Of a stretch of 64,000 nucleotides of DNA, positions 1-8,408 are shown piece after piece (the stretch's first letter is position 1; every line of letters starts with the position of its first letter). The position numbers and the translations under genes are program-made. This DNA is from Bacteroidota bacterium (lineage in GTDB: Bacteria > Bacteroidota > Bacteroidia > Chitinophagales > Saprospiraceae): positions 44,053 to 108,052 of the forward strand of contig JAHEAR010000008.1 of the NCBI GenBank assembly GCA_024642665.1. The letters run 5' to 3'. The notes beneath the pieces were generated by a model, which had not been told where the DNA came from, did no database searches, and saw only the letters and a program-made list of their open reading frames with translations.

Positions 1-314
1 GGAAGCATTTCTACGCCAATCGAGAATCGGGTAGAGTCCGAAAAACCATCCGGCTGCCGGTGGCAACTTGCACATGATTGGGAACCGTCCTTTGAAAGCA
101 TAGTTTCATAAAACAGCATTTTACCCAGCAGTACGCCTTGCTGTGTAAGTGGATTATCTTCCGGTAGATCAGGTACAGGTAGTGCGCCAATATTTAAAAC
201 GTAAGGGGTCTCATCAAGCATGACCACATCCTTTGGTTGATCATCATCTTTATTGCATGCTATCACAAATGAAAGGCTAATGAGGAGAATGGCGATGAGT
301 TTTAAATGAGACAT
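1..314 (-). CDS. Di-heme cytochrome c peroxidase (MauG/MbnH type), 5' part only
   Basis: This is the N-terminal end of a gene that runs off the left edge, so about 104 residues are visible. It starts at the ATG at 314-312 with a short hydrophobic leader ending in a lipobox (FVIAC, Cys20), followed by an acidic Asn/Asp-rich linker, as expected for an outer-membrane or periplasm-facing lipoprotein. The first haem site, CASCH, lies near residue 88, preceded by the family context LGKMLFYETMLSKDGSQSC. It lies 14 bp downstream of a complete paralogue and completes a tandem pair behind an MbnP-like gene. The family reduces peroxide or oxidises protein tryptophan. The second haem site and distal ligands are outside the window, so the subfamily cannot be judged. 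Confidence 0.85.
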   Translation of the reverse strand, partial: MSHLKLIAILLISLSFVIACNKDDDQPKDVVMLDETPYVLNIGALPVPDLPEDNPLTQQGVLLGKMLFYETMLSKDGSQSCASCHRQPDGFSDSTRFSIGVEML

Positions 315-328
315 GTGCTTAAGATTAG

Positions 329-1342
329 TTATAACTTAAATAATGGGTTGGTGATAAATGTCTCATCCGTTAATGATTTTAAAAATTGAATGAGATCATT
401 TTTTTCGGATTCAGACAATGTCAAGGGTTGAATAAGTGCGCTTTTGTGCGGATGATTTTTTCCTCCGGAGACATAGTGATCGATGACCTCCTCAAGCGTT
501 TGTATAGAGCCATCGTGCATATATGGAGAAGTCAATTCAATATTCCTCAATCCCGGAACCTTGAAAAGGGCTCTGTCAGATTCCAGTCCCGTTAATCTAA
601 ATCGCCCATCATCAGGATACACAGTATACAAACCGTTATTTTCAAAGGCATAATTTGTAAAATTAAAACCCTGGTGACACTTCGAACAGTTCGTACGGGC
701 ACTAAAAAACAAATCCATGCCGCGAAGGGCAGCAGGGGCCATAGCGAAAGCGTTGTGACCGTTTAAATAAGCATCATAAGGACTGTTTCCACTTAACAAT
801 GTCCGCTCAAAGCATGCCAAGGCACGGGTAATCACGAAAGGATCTACCACGCGATCATAAGCCTCTTTGGCCATCAGGATATACGTAGAATCAGTACTTA
901 ACCGTTCAGCGATCAGTACGATATTGAAATCAAATTCATTATGCTCCTGAACCGGCACAAGAATTTGCATTTCTAAGGTTGGAACACCTCCCTCACGTGT
1001 AAAGTAAGGATGATAGGCTACATTAGCCAGAGATGGTGCATTTCGCGTTCCAAGGCGGCCGCCTACGCCGAGGCTAAAAGCAATATTATCACTAAAAGCA
1101 AAGGCAGGTTGATGGCAGGAAGCACAACTTATTGAACTATCCAGTGAAAGGGCTTTATCAAAAAACAACTTTTTGCCTAAGTCCCATCTAGCCTTTGTAA
1201 ATTCATTTCCCTCCGGAAAATTAATGTCAGGAAAACCTTCAGGAATTTCTCCTAAAGCAGGAATATGCAGTGGCGCTTCACTTTGTTCCTTCTGACAAGC
1301 GACAAAAATGAGTAAACAAAAGAAAAAGCAAAACCACTTCAT
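329..1342 (-). CDS. Di-heme cytochrome c peroxidase, MauG/MbnH type lipoprotein
   Basis: A 337-residue periplasmic di-heme enzyme. The leader ends in a lipobox-like FVAC (Cys16). Two c-type haem sites are present, CASCH (residues 73-77) and CSKCH (219-223), in the usual spacing for bacterial cytochrome c peroxidases. The family-typical segment FKVPGLRNIELTSPYMHDG follows, containing a candidate axial ligand region. The gene begins 5 bp after the stop of the MbnP-like gene, so the two are almost certainly co-transcribed. In characterised MbnP/MbnH pairs the di-heme partner oxidises a tryptophan of MbnP to kynurenine; by context this is the likely role here. Hydrogen peroxide detoxification is the alternative. 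Confidence 0.9.
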   Translation of the reverse strand: MKWFCFFFCLLIFVACQKEQSEAPLHIPALGEIPEGFPDINFPEGNEFTKARWDLGKKLFFDKALSLDSSISCASCHQPAFAFSDNIAFSLGVGGRLGTRNAPSLANVAYHPYFTREGGVPTLEMQILVPVQEHNEFDFNIVLIAERLSTDSTYILMAKEAYDRVVDPFVITRALACFERTLLSGNSPYDAYLNGHNAFAMAPAALRGMDLFFSARTNCSKCHQGFNFTNYAFENNGLYTVYPDDGRFRLTGLESDRALFKVPGLRNIELTSPYMHDGSIQTLEEVIDHYVSGGKNHPHKSALIQPLTLSESEKNDLIQFLKSLTDETFITNPLFKL

Positions 1343-1347
1343 TATTG

Positions 1348-2313
1348 CTACTGCACAATCAATTTTTTAGTAATGACCGGATGTCCATTTTTGATTAATT
1401 GAACAAAATATAATCCGGAATCACGAATGCTAAGATCCACTTTAGCGGAGCCATTCACGTGGTCAATAAATCGGATTTCTTTGCCAAGTAGATCAGTTAC
1501 CGTTACTGAATAGGCTAAATTTCCGGAAGCCTCCAGCGCAATGGTCGTGTTTCCAATGGTTGGATTAGGAAAAACTTCAAACTTGCTGACTTCACTAAAA
1601 TCAATCGTGGCCGTGCTTGCAGGAGAGGCCGTAAAAACATAGTCATTGAAATTTTCAAGACATTTCTGAGCTGCGCCAAAATCACCATGAACAATAAGTC
1701 CGGAGGTAACATTTATATCCTCCAGTGCTCTGGCGTAGTCAGCATCCAGATTGATCATGATTTCATTATTATCGGCAACTTCATTAAGCATGATTTCGGT
1801 AGTGAAATAATTGTTATCTCCCAAGCCATGTAATTGAAATTGTTGATTGAAATTAGGGCCACCTACACCTTCAAATGCCACAAACCGATATCCTGCAGCC
1901 CAGCCCCAATGCATGGAAGGAAATGAAGGTGCTAATGGATGTGTGGAAGGATAAATCGCCGGATCAAGATGATTGTGACCCTGATCTACGCCAATCTGAA
2001 GCTTAATAGCTTCAACCGTATTGATATTATTATTACCAAAATCAACCAGGGTAGATTCGTCAGCATTCACTAATACCCACATCTTATCGAAAATGGTCTC
2101 ATTTCCACCATCATGCACAATGGTAATTTCTGAAATATAATATTGTAATCGCGTGACTTTAAAATCATTGTCAATATTGTTTTTTGCAGCCATTTGCATC
2201 GCAAAATCTTCATCCCCTAATTTATGATGAATGGTAAGCTTGATATTGTTTTGGGCAAAGAGACCTGTGCTAAAAAATAATACCGCCATTAAATTGAGTA
2301 ATAATCTTTTCAT
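1348..2313 (-). CDS. MbnP-like copper-binding family protein with T9SS sorting domain
   Basis: A 321-residue secreted protein. Residues 1-20 are a signal peptide ending FAQ. The body carries MbnP-family hallmarks: an early beta-strand region with RLQYYISEITIV, a Gly/His-rich stretch around GVDQGHNHLDP and the conserved PSMHWGWAAGYRFVAFEG segment near residue 135, with two tryptophans. The last 75 residues (FEVFPNP to KKLIVQ) form a type A T9SS C-terminal sorting domain, so it should be exported to the cell surface. Family members bind copper, in some cases through a kynurenine made by the adjacent di-heme enzyme. It is first in a three-gene run with two di-heme peroxidases. Copper binding here is inferred from family, not shown. 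Confidence 0.82.
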   Translation of the reverse strand: MKRLLLNLMAVLFFSTGLFAQNNIKLTIHHKLGDEDFAMQMAAKNNIDNDFKVTRLQYYISEITIVHDGGNETIFDKMWVLVNADESTLVDFGNNNINTVEAIKLQIGVDQGHNHLDPAIYPSTHPLAPSFPSMHWGWAAGYRFVAFEGVGGPNFNQQFQLHGLGDNNYFTTEIMLNEVADNNEIMINLDADYARALEDINVTSGLIVHGDFGAAQKCLENFNDYVFTASPASTATIDFSEVSKFEVFPNPTIGNTTIALEASGNLAYSVTVTDLLGKEIRFIDHVNGSAKVDLSIRDSGLYFVQLIKNGHPVITKKLIVQ

Positions 2314-2508
2314 TTCAATTGTTTTGATTTAGTAAGAAACTTGAGGAATGATATTAAATGATCATTCTACTGAAACATACGATGCGTATACCCTAAGGTT
2401 CAAAATTACAATTTTTTCGATTAAAAATCTTGTAAAATGACTCTGAATGGTAAGCAAGATGCTTTTGTTGCAATATAATTAAACGGTATTTGATTGATTT
2501 GTCTCAAA

Positions 2509-3204
2509 TCATCTGATTCCTGACATACCCCCATCTACATGGAGAACTTGCCCTGTCATCCAGGAGGATTGGTTCGAAAGCAAAAAGGAAGCCATCGAAG
2601 CAATATCCTCAGGCAAACCGATTCTTTTTAGGGGGTGTCTTGTTGCATTGGCGGCTATTTTTTCTTCTGTGGATAATAAATTCGCTGCAAGGGGCGTATG
2701 GGTCAAAGAAGGGGCTATGGCATTTACCCTGATGTTTGGCGCCCATTCAGCCGCAAGTGATCGCACCAACCCTTCAATAGCTCCTTTAGAGCAGGCCACT
2801 TGCGTATGAAAATTGAATCCAAATTGAACGGCAACGGTAGAAAACAAAACGACTGATGCATTTTCTGCAGCTTTTAACCTCGAGGTTACTGCCTGCAACA
2901 CCTTAATCGCACCTATTACCTGAAGCGCAAAATCTTCCTGAAAAGCTTCTGGTTTTATTCTTGAAAAAGGCTTCAGGGCAATGCTTCCCGGGCAGTAGGC
3001 CATACCGTCTATATGTTCAGGAAGAAATGCCAAATCGATGGTTTCATCAAGGACATTAAGCGGCGAATAGATTATGTTCGTCCCTTCATTGTTTTTGGGA
3101 TGTGTATGATAGGTAGCATACACCCGATGACCGGATTGTGCTAATTGATGAGTCAGAGCGTTTCCTATGCCGGAAGATCCGCCAATGATTAGGTAATTCT
3201 TCAA
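2509..3204 (-). CDS. SDR-family oxidoreductase lacking the usual catalytic Tyr
   Basis: A 231-residue Rossmann-fold protein of the classical short-chain dehydrogenase length. The cofactor motif GGSSGIG (residues 8-14) and the C-terminal GLPEDIASMASFLLS and TGQVLHVDGG blocks are typical. The active-site motif normally written YxxxK reads VACSK, so Val stands where the catalytic Tyr is expected while the Lys is kept. The Ser of the triad may be the one in VLFSTVAVQ. It may use an unusual mechanism or have lost redox activity. The MFS gene 159 bp upstream on the same strand gives no substrate hint. Confidence 0.85.
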   Translation of the reverse strand: MKNYLIIGGSSGIGNALTHQLAQSGHRVYATYHTHPKNNEGTNIIYSPLNVLDETIDLAFLPEHIDGMAYCPGSIALKPFSRIKPEAFQEDFALQVIGAIKVLQAVTSRLKAAENASVVLFSTVAVQFGFNFHTQVACSKGAIEGLVRSLAAEWAPNIRVNAIAPSLTHTPLAANLLSTEEKIAANATRHPLKRIGLPEDIASMASFLLSNQSSWMTGQVLHVDGGMSGIR

Positions 3205-3363
3205 AGGATGCAGGCTTTAGAGTGAATGATGTCATAGTAAACGCATGACTTGATCGTAGGTTTAAATCGCCTGCATTATTATTTGTTCAACACCTAAAAC
3301 ATTTTAATTTCACTTTTTTGAAGAATCATCAGGCTATGCTGATCATAAAAGTAATATGTATGG

Positions 3364-4557
3364 TTACCGATCAAGATTTCTGTGGATTGTTTTTGTTCCC
3401 ATCTTCATTGCATACAATCCTAGTATGGGACCAATAGACAGCAGCGCATAAATGCCATTTGAAGGAGTTGCTGCGATCATGACATTTATCAACTGGATAG
3501 ATATGATCGTGATAGAGAATCCTATGCAATTCACAATGGTCAGTGCGGTTCCTTTTAATTCCGGCGGTGCATTTTGAGCCACTAGTGTTGAAAAAAGAGG
3601 AGAGTCGGCAATGACGACAGTTCCCCAAAACAGTAGGAAAATAAGGAAAGCCATTTCCGATAGGCTATTGATCATCCAGGGTAACAGGATGCAGCAAATA
3701 CATGAAAGGAGTAGCGCGATGAATGCGGTTTTTTTTGTTCCAACTTTTTGTGCCAGAAATCCGCCCATAACACAGGCTAATCCTCCAATACCGATGATCA
3801 GAAAAGACCATAAAGGAATATTAAAGACAGCTGTTGGATGAATAAGGTTATAGGTTTTTAAGAGGACAGGAACAAAAGCCCAAAAGGCATATAATTCCCA
3901 CATGTGACCAAAGTAGCCGAACGAAACTGAACGAAATTCACGATTCTGAAATACACGAAAGAAAGCTGACAGATTTGCTTTTTGACCCGGCTTACGAAAT
4001 GGTCCATCCGGTACCATCGTAATGATCATCAGGCCACCTGATAAAGCAAGTGCTGAAGTTGCGATAAGTACAAATTTCCAGGAGACACTATCCAGCATAT
4101 CTTTTAGTAGATGAGGAAAAGCTGTTCCAATGACAAGTGCGCCGACTAAAAATCCAAGCGATTTATTTAATCCTTTTTCAAAATAGTCAGCCGCTATTTT
4201 CATCCCTATGGGATAAACACCTGCCAGGAAAAACCCGGTCAAAAAACGAATTAGCAAAATGGTGACAAAACTATTGCCGCTCCAAACAACACATAGGTTG
4301 AAAAGCGATCCAAGTACAGCACTTACAAAGAAAATCTTTGATGGTGAAAAGCGGTCAGCAATGGTGAGAATAGCAAATAATAAAGTGCCTGAAATAAATC
4401 CAAACTGAACGGCCGACGTTAAATGTCCCAATGCACTTTCCGGAAGATGATAACTAATGATCAGTTCATTGAGCACGCCATTCCCGGCAAACCAAAGCGA
4501 GGTGCAGCAGAATTGTGCCAGAACAATAACCGTAAGTATTTTCGTATTTCTGTCCAC
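3364..4557 (-). CDS. MFS transporter
   Basis: A 397-residue inner-membrane protein with about 12 hydrophobic segments in two halves, as expected for the major facilitator superfamily. The N-terminal half contains TSLWFAGNGVLNELI and a loop with ADRFSP in place of the classical DRxGR-type motif. A charged central loop (PDGPFRKPGQKA, near residue 187) separates the halves. The C-terminal half has GGFLAQKVGTKKTA, another cytoplasmic-loop motif. The substrate cannot be read from sequence. It is flanked by the SDR gene and the MopE-like gene with intergenic gaps of 100-160 bp, so operon membership is uncertain. Confidence 0.88.
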   Translation of the reverse strand: MDRNTKILTVIVLAQFCCTSLWFAGNGVLNELIISYHLPESALGHLTSAVQFGFISGTLLFAILTIADRFSPSKIFFVSAVLGSLFNLCVVWSGNSFVTILLIRFLTGFFLAGVYPIGMKIAADYFEKGLNKSLGFLVGALVIGTAFPHLLKDMLDSVSWKFVLIATSALALSGGLMIITMVPDGPFRKPGQKANLSAFFRVFQNREFRSVSFGYFGHMWELYAFWAFVPVLLKTYNLIHPTAVFNIPLWSFLIIGIGGLACVMGGFLAQKVGTKKTAFIALLLSCICCILLPWMINSLSEMAFLIFLLFWGTVVIADSPLFSTLVAQNAPPELKGTALTIVNCIGFSITIISIQLINVMIAATPSNGIYALLSIGPILGLYAMKMGTKTIHRNLDR

Positions 4558-4654
4558 CTTTCATTTTTGGGTGTATACTTTATCCCCGTTGATTAACAGG
4601 AAGGATAAGAATTACTGAAAGATAGGACATATAAATTGTTTAATAGTAACCAGA

Positions 4655-6055
4655 TTATGGGGGAATGCATTCGCCAACAGCATTGCACTGACCTCCATCT
4701 CCACAGTCCGTAAATTCCGGCAAATAATACCATTGCTCCTGACTAAATTGAACATTGCAAATCTGACACGGAAAGCCGGGATTTTCCTCCCCATCTGCAT
4801 AGCATTGTCCTGCAATGTAACAATAGCCTTCCTCAATAATAATGGAGCAAAATCCGTTTTCACATAGATTAATGGTGCATGGAAGTCCATCATCGCATGT
4901 GATCCCACAGGCACCACAATTATTAGGATCTGACATGAAGTTAAAATTTTCATCCGTCTGGCCATCACAATCATTATCAATGTTGTCACATAATTCGGTG
5001 GCTCCTGGATGAATACCACTGTTCTCATCATCACAATCAATGCCATTCAAAACATAACCAGGTATAGGATTGCAAGACAAAACCGAAACAGCAGGATTGC
5101 CGTAACCATCCGTGTCTGCATCCTGATAGTAGGTGGCAGCATCTACTATACCCGGATCGTCAATGTCCACCAAGCCATTGCAATCATTATCCTCTTCATC
5201 ACAAATTTCATTTGCCGCAGGATTGATATCAGAGTTTGAATCATTACAATCTAAATTATTGTCAACATAACCGGGAGGAGGATCACAAGCTATTGTACTT
5301 ACATCAGGATTGCCATATCCATCATTATCAGCATCTTCATAGTAAGTGATACCATCTGTCAAACCCGGATCGTCAATGTCCACCAAGCCATTGCAATCAT
5401 TATCAATACCATCACATACTTCACTAGCAGCAGGATTGATATTGGAATTTGAATCATCACAGTCATCGTTGTTACTCACATAGCCTGCCGGAACAGGACA
5501 TTCCATTATTTCATTCAGCGGATCACCATATCCATCACCATCTGCGTCAAGCCATGAAATGGGTATGCCCATGATGTCAGGATCATCTGCATCAATCAGA
5601 CCATCGCAATCATTGTCGATCCCATCACAAATTTCTTCTGCGCCGGGATGAATAGCGGGATCAGAATCATCGCAATCATCATTGTTGCTGACAAAAAACT
5701 CAGGAGGATTTGGAGAATAGATGACATTGAATGGATACCCATAGCCATCACCATCTTCATCGGCCCAATAAAACTGATAAGCACCTTCTTCAAGCAAAGC
5801 ACACCACTGGATTCCATTGAAATAGTGAAACTGGTGTGCCGTCGTATCGTAGATCACCATGCCTTCGACCGGATTTGGGATGTTGTCGGTAGTTGTTCGG
5901 GGGAGTAGCACAGCCTTGTCAATAGAAGATACATCAAGAATGGCACCCTGTGCCGGAGCATTGCCGGTGTTGTTTATTCCTACACCTTGGGCAAAAACAA
6001 GCGATGACTGAAAGAAAAGGGTTGCCATCAGAAATAAGCCGGGAAAGCGTTTCAT
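4655..6055 (-). CDS. MopE-like secreted protein with four Asp/Cys-rich metal-binding repeats
   Basis: A 466-residue secreted protein. The signal peptide ends SLVFAQ (residue 23). Residues 24-90 form a small domain (ILDVSSIDKAVLLPRTT, GMVIYDT, FHYFNGIQW) that is also present at the start of the large fibre protein at 56118. From residue 97 come four repeats of 71 residues, each with DADxDGYG, a DCDDxxxxIxPxAxExCD core and DNDCxGLxD, the putative metal-binding motif shared with MopE. The tail is Cys-rich, with NNCGACGITC and further Cys pairs, ending ECIPP. The Asp-rich loops most simply bind calcium; copper binding as in Methylococcus MopE is only a possibility. No T9SS domain is visible. Confidence 0.8.
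   Translation of the reverse strand: MKRFPGLFLMATLFFQSSLVFAQGVGINNTGNAPAQGAILDVSSIDKAVLLPRTTTDNIPNPVEGMVIYDTTAHQFHYFNGIQWCALLEEGAYQFYWADEDGDGYGYPFNVIYSPNPPEFFVSNNDDCDDSDPAIHPGAEEICDGIDNDCDGLIDADDPDIMGIPISWLDADGDGYGDPLNEIMECPVPAGYVSNNDDCDDSNSNINPAASEVCDGIDNDCNGLVDIDDPGLTDGITYYEDADNDGYGNPDVSTIACDPPPGYVDNNLDCNDSNSDINPAANEICDEEDNDCNGLVDIDDPGIVDAATYYQDADTDGYGNPAVSVLSCNPIPGYVLNGIDCDDENSGIHPGATELCDNIDNDCDGQTDENFNFMSDPNNCGACGITCDDGLPCTINLCENGFCSIIIEEGYCYIAGQCYADGEENPGFPCQICNVQFSQEQWYYLPEFTDCGDGGQCNAVGECIPP
4937..5767 (-). repeat. Four tandem 213-bp repeats inside the MopE-like gene
   Basis: The coding sequence contains four copies of a 71-codon unit (the last about 63 codons). At the DNA level the copies vary, but units two and three share 41 identical bases starting at 5151 and again at 5364, exactly 213 bp apart. 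This points to recent unequal exchange or gene conversion between units. Confidence 0.85.
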
Positions 6056-6185
6056 ATGGACGGGTTTTTTGTGATGGAATGCCGTTCAATATAGCAAATA
6101 ATCCACAAAAAGCCATTTTAGGTCAGACAAAACTGTCCAAATGAAACTTCGTTGCGCCCGTTCGCTTCTGAATTTAAGTGAGGGA

Positions 6186-6455
6186 CTATTTATAATCACT
6201 CGTTAACATAGTAAATAGCATGAATAAAATCACCAGAATCCAGGGGCCGAATCCAAGAAGGAGCGCAAGCTTTTGATTGTTTTTTGCAATGGAGATATAA
6301 AATGCACCAAATCCCATTGTCAGCAGCAATAGGGCCATCACCAATGTTGCCCCTTTGCCATACTTACTTGATTGAAGGATGTTCAGCACATTGAGTAAAA
6401 AATAAAAGCCAAAATAGAGATTGATGGAGGACAGCAACCAGATAAAATATTTCAT
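6186..6455 (-). CDS. Small membrane protein of unknown function
   Basis: An 89-residue protein with three hydrophobic segments, roughly residues 3-26, 37-55 and 63-84, separated by short charged loops (SSKYGKG, KNNQK). No enzymatic motif is visible and I do not recognise a family. The ATG start is followed directly by the first transmembrane helix. It lies between the MopE-like gene and the DOPA-dioxygenase-like gene on the same strand. Confidence 0.65.
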   Translation of the reverse strand: MKYFIWLLSSINLYFGFYFLLNVLNILQSSKYGKGATLVMALLLLTMGFGAFYISIAKNNQKLALLLGFGPWILVILFMLFTMLTSDYK

Positions 6456-6554
6456 ATGCTTCTTTTTGGATTAGATGATTAATCCAATGTAAGCTATGAA
6501 GAATTTGAGACTCTTTAAGCGTGAATAATTCGCGATCCAATATTTTTAATACAC

Positions 6555-7439
6555 TCATTCAAATCGGACAGAAGTCATTGATAATGATCCTCCAACCGGC
6601 TGGTCATTAAAAATGGTAGTTTCATCTTTCTTGTCTTTCAATGCTAATGTGTAAAGCAGGGGCAGGTAATGCTCAGGCGTGGGAATGGCCAAATCAAATG
6701 GTTTGCCCTGAAGTCGATAATCAATCAAATTTTGAAAATTTCCGCTTAGAATATTTGATTTCATTTTTTGACTGGCTTCAATGGCCCAATCATAGGCATA
6801 TGGATCACCATTGAGTTTGTTCCAGGCTACCATACCAAGGTTGTGAACCATATTGCCACTGCCAACAATTAAGATACCTTTTTGTCGAAGAACTGATAGT
6901 TCCTGTGCCAGGTCAAAATGGTATTGTGCCGGCTTCGAATAATCAAGACTCATCTGTATGATGGGAATATCAGCATTAGGGTAGAGGTGTTTGATGACGC
7001 TCCATGCCCCGTGGTCCAACCCCCATTTTTCATCCAGCCCTATGGTAGTCTTTTTGACTAGTTCCCTGGTCTCTTTAGCCAGAGCAGGACTTCCGGGAGC
7101 CGGATATTGGACATCGAAAAGGGCTTGTGGGAAACCGCCAAAATCATGAATTGTCCTCGGATGTTCCATCGCCGTTACATAGGTGCCATTCGTTTCCCAA
7201 TGCGCAGAAATACAAAGGATGGCCGTTGGCTTTTGAAGTTCACGGCCTACTTTTCTAAATCCTAGGACAAATTCATTTTCTTCAATAGCATTCATTGGAC
7301 TACCATGACCAAGAAAAAGAACAGGCATCTTTTCGGTGGCACTTAAAGCATTGGAAAGTTGGCCTAACGCTTTTAATTCCATCGATTTTTTCATGAGTGG
7401 CAGTAAGGCTAATGATTTTGTAAAATGCAGTCGTTTCAC
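6555..7439 (-). CDS. ygiD: 4,5-DOPA-extradiol-dioxygenase-like protein (LigB fold)
   Basis: A 294-residue cytoplasmic enzyme of the class III extradiol dioxygenase family. The start of the domain, MPVLFLGHGSPMNAIEEN, carries the metal-binding His. AILCISAHWET supplies a second His and DHGAWSVIKHLYP a third, and VGSGNMVHNLG is the conserved C-terminal active-site segment. The family (YgiD in E. coli) cleaves catechol rings such as L-DOPA using a bound metal. About 35 residues precede the conserved domain; alternative starts are Met16 and Met20. No pathway neighbours are present. Confidence 0.88.
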   Translation of the reverse strand: MKRLHFTKSLALLPLMKKSMELKALGQLSNALSATEKMPVLFLGHGSPMNAIEENEFVLGFRKVGRELQKPTAILCISAHWETNGTYVTAMEHPRTIHDFGGFPQALFDVQYPAPGSPALAKETRELVKKTTIGLDEKWGLDHGAWSVIKHLYPNADIPIIQMSLDYSKPAQYHFDLAQELSVLRQKGILIVGSGNMVHNLGMVAWNKLNGDPYAYDWAIEASQKMKSNILSGNFQNLIDYRLQGKPFDLAIPTPEHYLPLLYTLALKDKKDETTIFNDQPVGGSLSMTSVRFE

Positions 7440-7539
7440 AGCTTGTCAGTTTTTTCTTTCTTCCGGTACAGGTTTAATTTATATACCGTCAGCAAAACTT
7501 TGCTTTGTGGTTTTGAAAGGTAATCAATTACATGTGGAA

Positions 7540-8037
7540 TTATTTGTTTAACAATACTTCGTCCAGATTTTCCAATGCCATTGTCAATCCTTCTTTAAAG
7601 CCCATGGCAATAATTTTTTCAAGGTCTGCCAGACTTTCATAGATGGCTACTATCTTAACAAGCGTGCTGTCAGACTGTTCAGTGAAGGTATTGGTCCATT
7701 GTGTTCTGGGCATTGCCTCAATGACGATTCCATGTTCATTACAAAACGCATCAAGTCCTGAATAGGTTTTCTTTGGGTCTATTTTTATGTAATCGTTCTT
7801 GCAATAATGCTTTTGATTTTCCGGGCTAATCATGTAGTACAGCCAGGTGCCGCCTTCTCTGAAGTCCATTGACTGCGTGACCGCTTTATAAGGTTTAGGT
7901 GCCCACCATTGGTCAAGTATTTCCGGGTTGGTCCAGGCGTCCCAAACGATATCCAGATGAGCGGCAAATTCACGCTCGACGTGTACTGTATTGTCGTCTT
8001 TGTTGATGGTAAAATTGAATAAAAGATTGTTTTTCAT
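7540..8037 (-). CDS. SRPBCC (AHSA1-type) domain protein
   Basis: A 165-residue single-domain protein of the START/AHSA1-like fold. Typical features are the opening VEREFAAHLDIVWDAWTNPEILDQWWAP, here read in two parts around WDAWTNPE and DQWWAPKP, then REGGTWLYYM, and a C-terminal helix (KEGLTMALENLDEVL). Such proteins have a hydrophobic cavity and are commonly paired with ArsR-family regulators, as here: the ArsR gene ends 41 bp upstream. The function of the pair is not known; stress or ligand sensing is a reasonable guess. Confidence 0.88.
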   Translation of the reverse strand: MKNNLLFNFTINKDDNTVHVEREFAAHLDIVWDAWTNPEILDQWWAPKPYKAVTQSMDFREGGTWLYYMISPENQKHYCKNDYIKIDPKKTYSGLDAFCNEHGIVIEAMPRTQWTNTFTEQSDSTLVKIVAIYESLADLEKIIAMGFKEGLTMALENLDEVLLNK

Positions 8038-8078
8038 TGCGTAGATTGGTTTAATATGTTTAGAAGATATATGAAGCT

Positions 8079-8405
8079 TTATTTGTTGTCTTTTTTGAGT
8101 TTAGCTAAATAGCTATCCAAGTTGTCAAACCTGCTTTCCCATAGTTGCCGTAATTGATCTATCCAAAGGTCTACCTCTTTCATTTTTTCGATTTTTAGTT
8201 GATAATATATCTCGCGACCCTGTTGATTAGCTTCGATGAGTTCACATTCGTTCAGGATCTGGATATGTTTGGAAATAGTGGGCCGTGCCACTTCAAAATT
8301 ACTAGCGATGGCGCCTGCTGTCATCGTTTGTGTGGCGAGTAATACCAGGATGGATCGTCTGGTCGGGTCGGATATGGCCTGAAAGATGTCGCGTCGTAAC
8401 TTCAT
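8079..8405 (-). CDS. ArsR-family transcriptional regulator
   Basis: A 108-residue winged-helix regulator. [14 protein letters not shown] is the opening helix typical of ArsR proteins. The helix-turn-helix covers roughly residues 30-55 ([19 protein letters not shown]), and the wing contains REIYYQL. No CxCxxC or other obvious metal site is present, so it belongs to the metal-independent branch usually found beside AHSA1 genes. A consensus Bacteroidota promoter overlapped by a GTAGC palindrome lies just upstream (8409-8455), suggesting autoregulation. Confidence 0.9.
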   Translation of the reverse strand: MKLRRDIFQAISDPTRRSILVLLATQTMTAGAIASNFEVARPTISKHIQILNECELIEANQQGREIYYQLKIEKMKEVDLWIDQLRQLWESRFDNLDSYLAKLKKDNK

Positions 8406-8408
8406 TAT

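Noticed and set aside
2401-2408. Isolated TAnnTTTG matches (2401-2408 before the MbnP gene, 26031-26038 before the PUL regulator, 15874-15881)
   Set aside because: No matching TTTG lies at the right spacing upstream, and a six-base match turns up by chance in gaps of this size.
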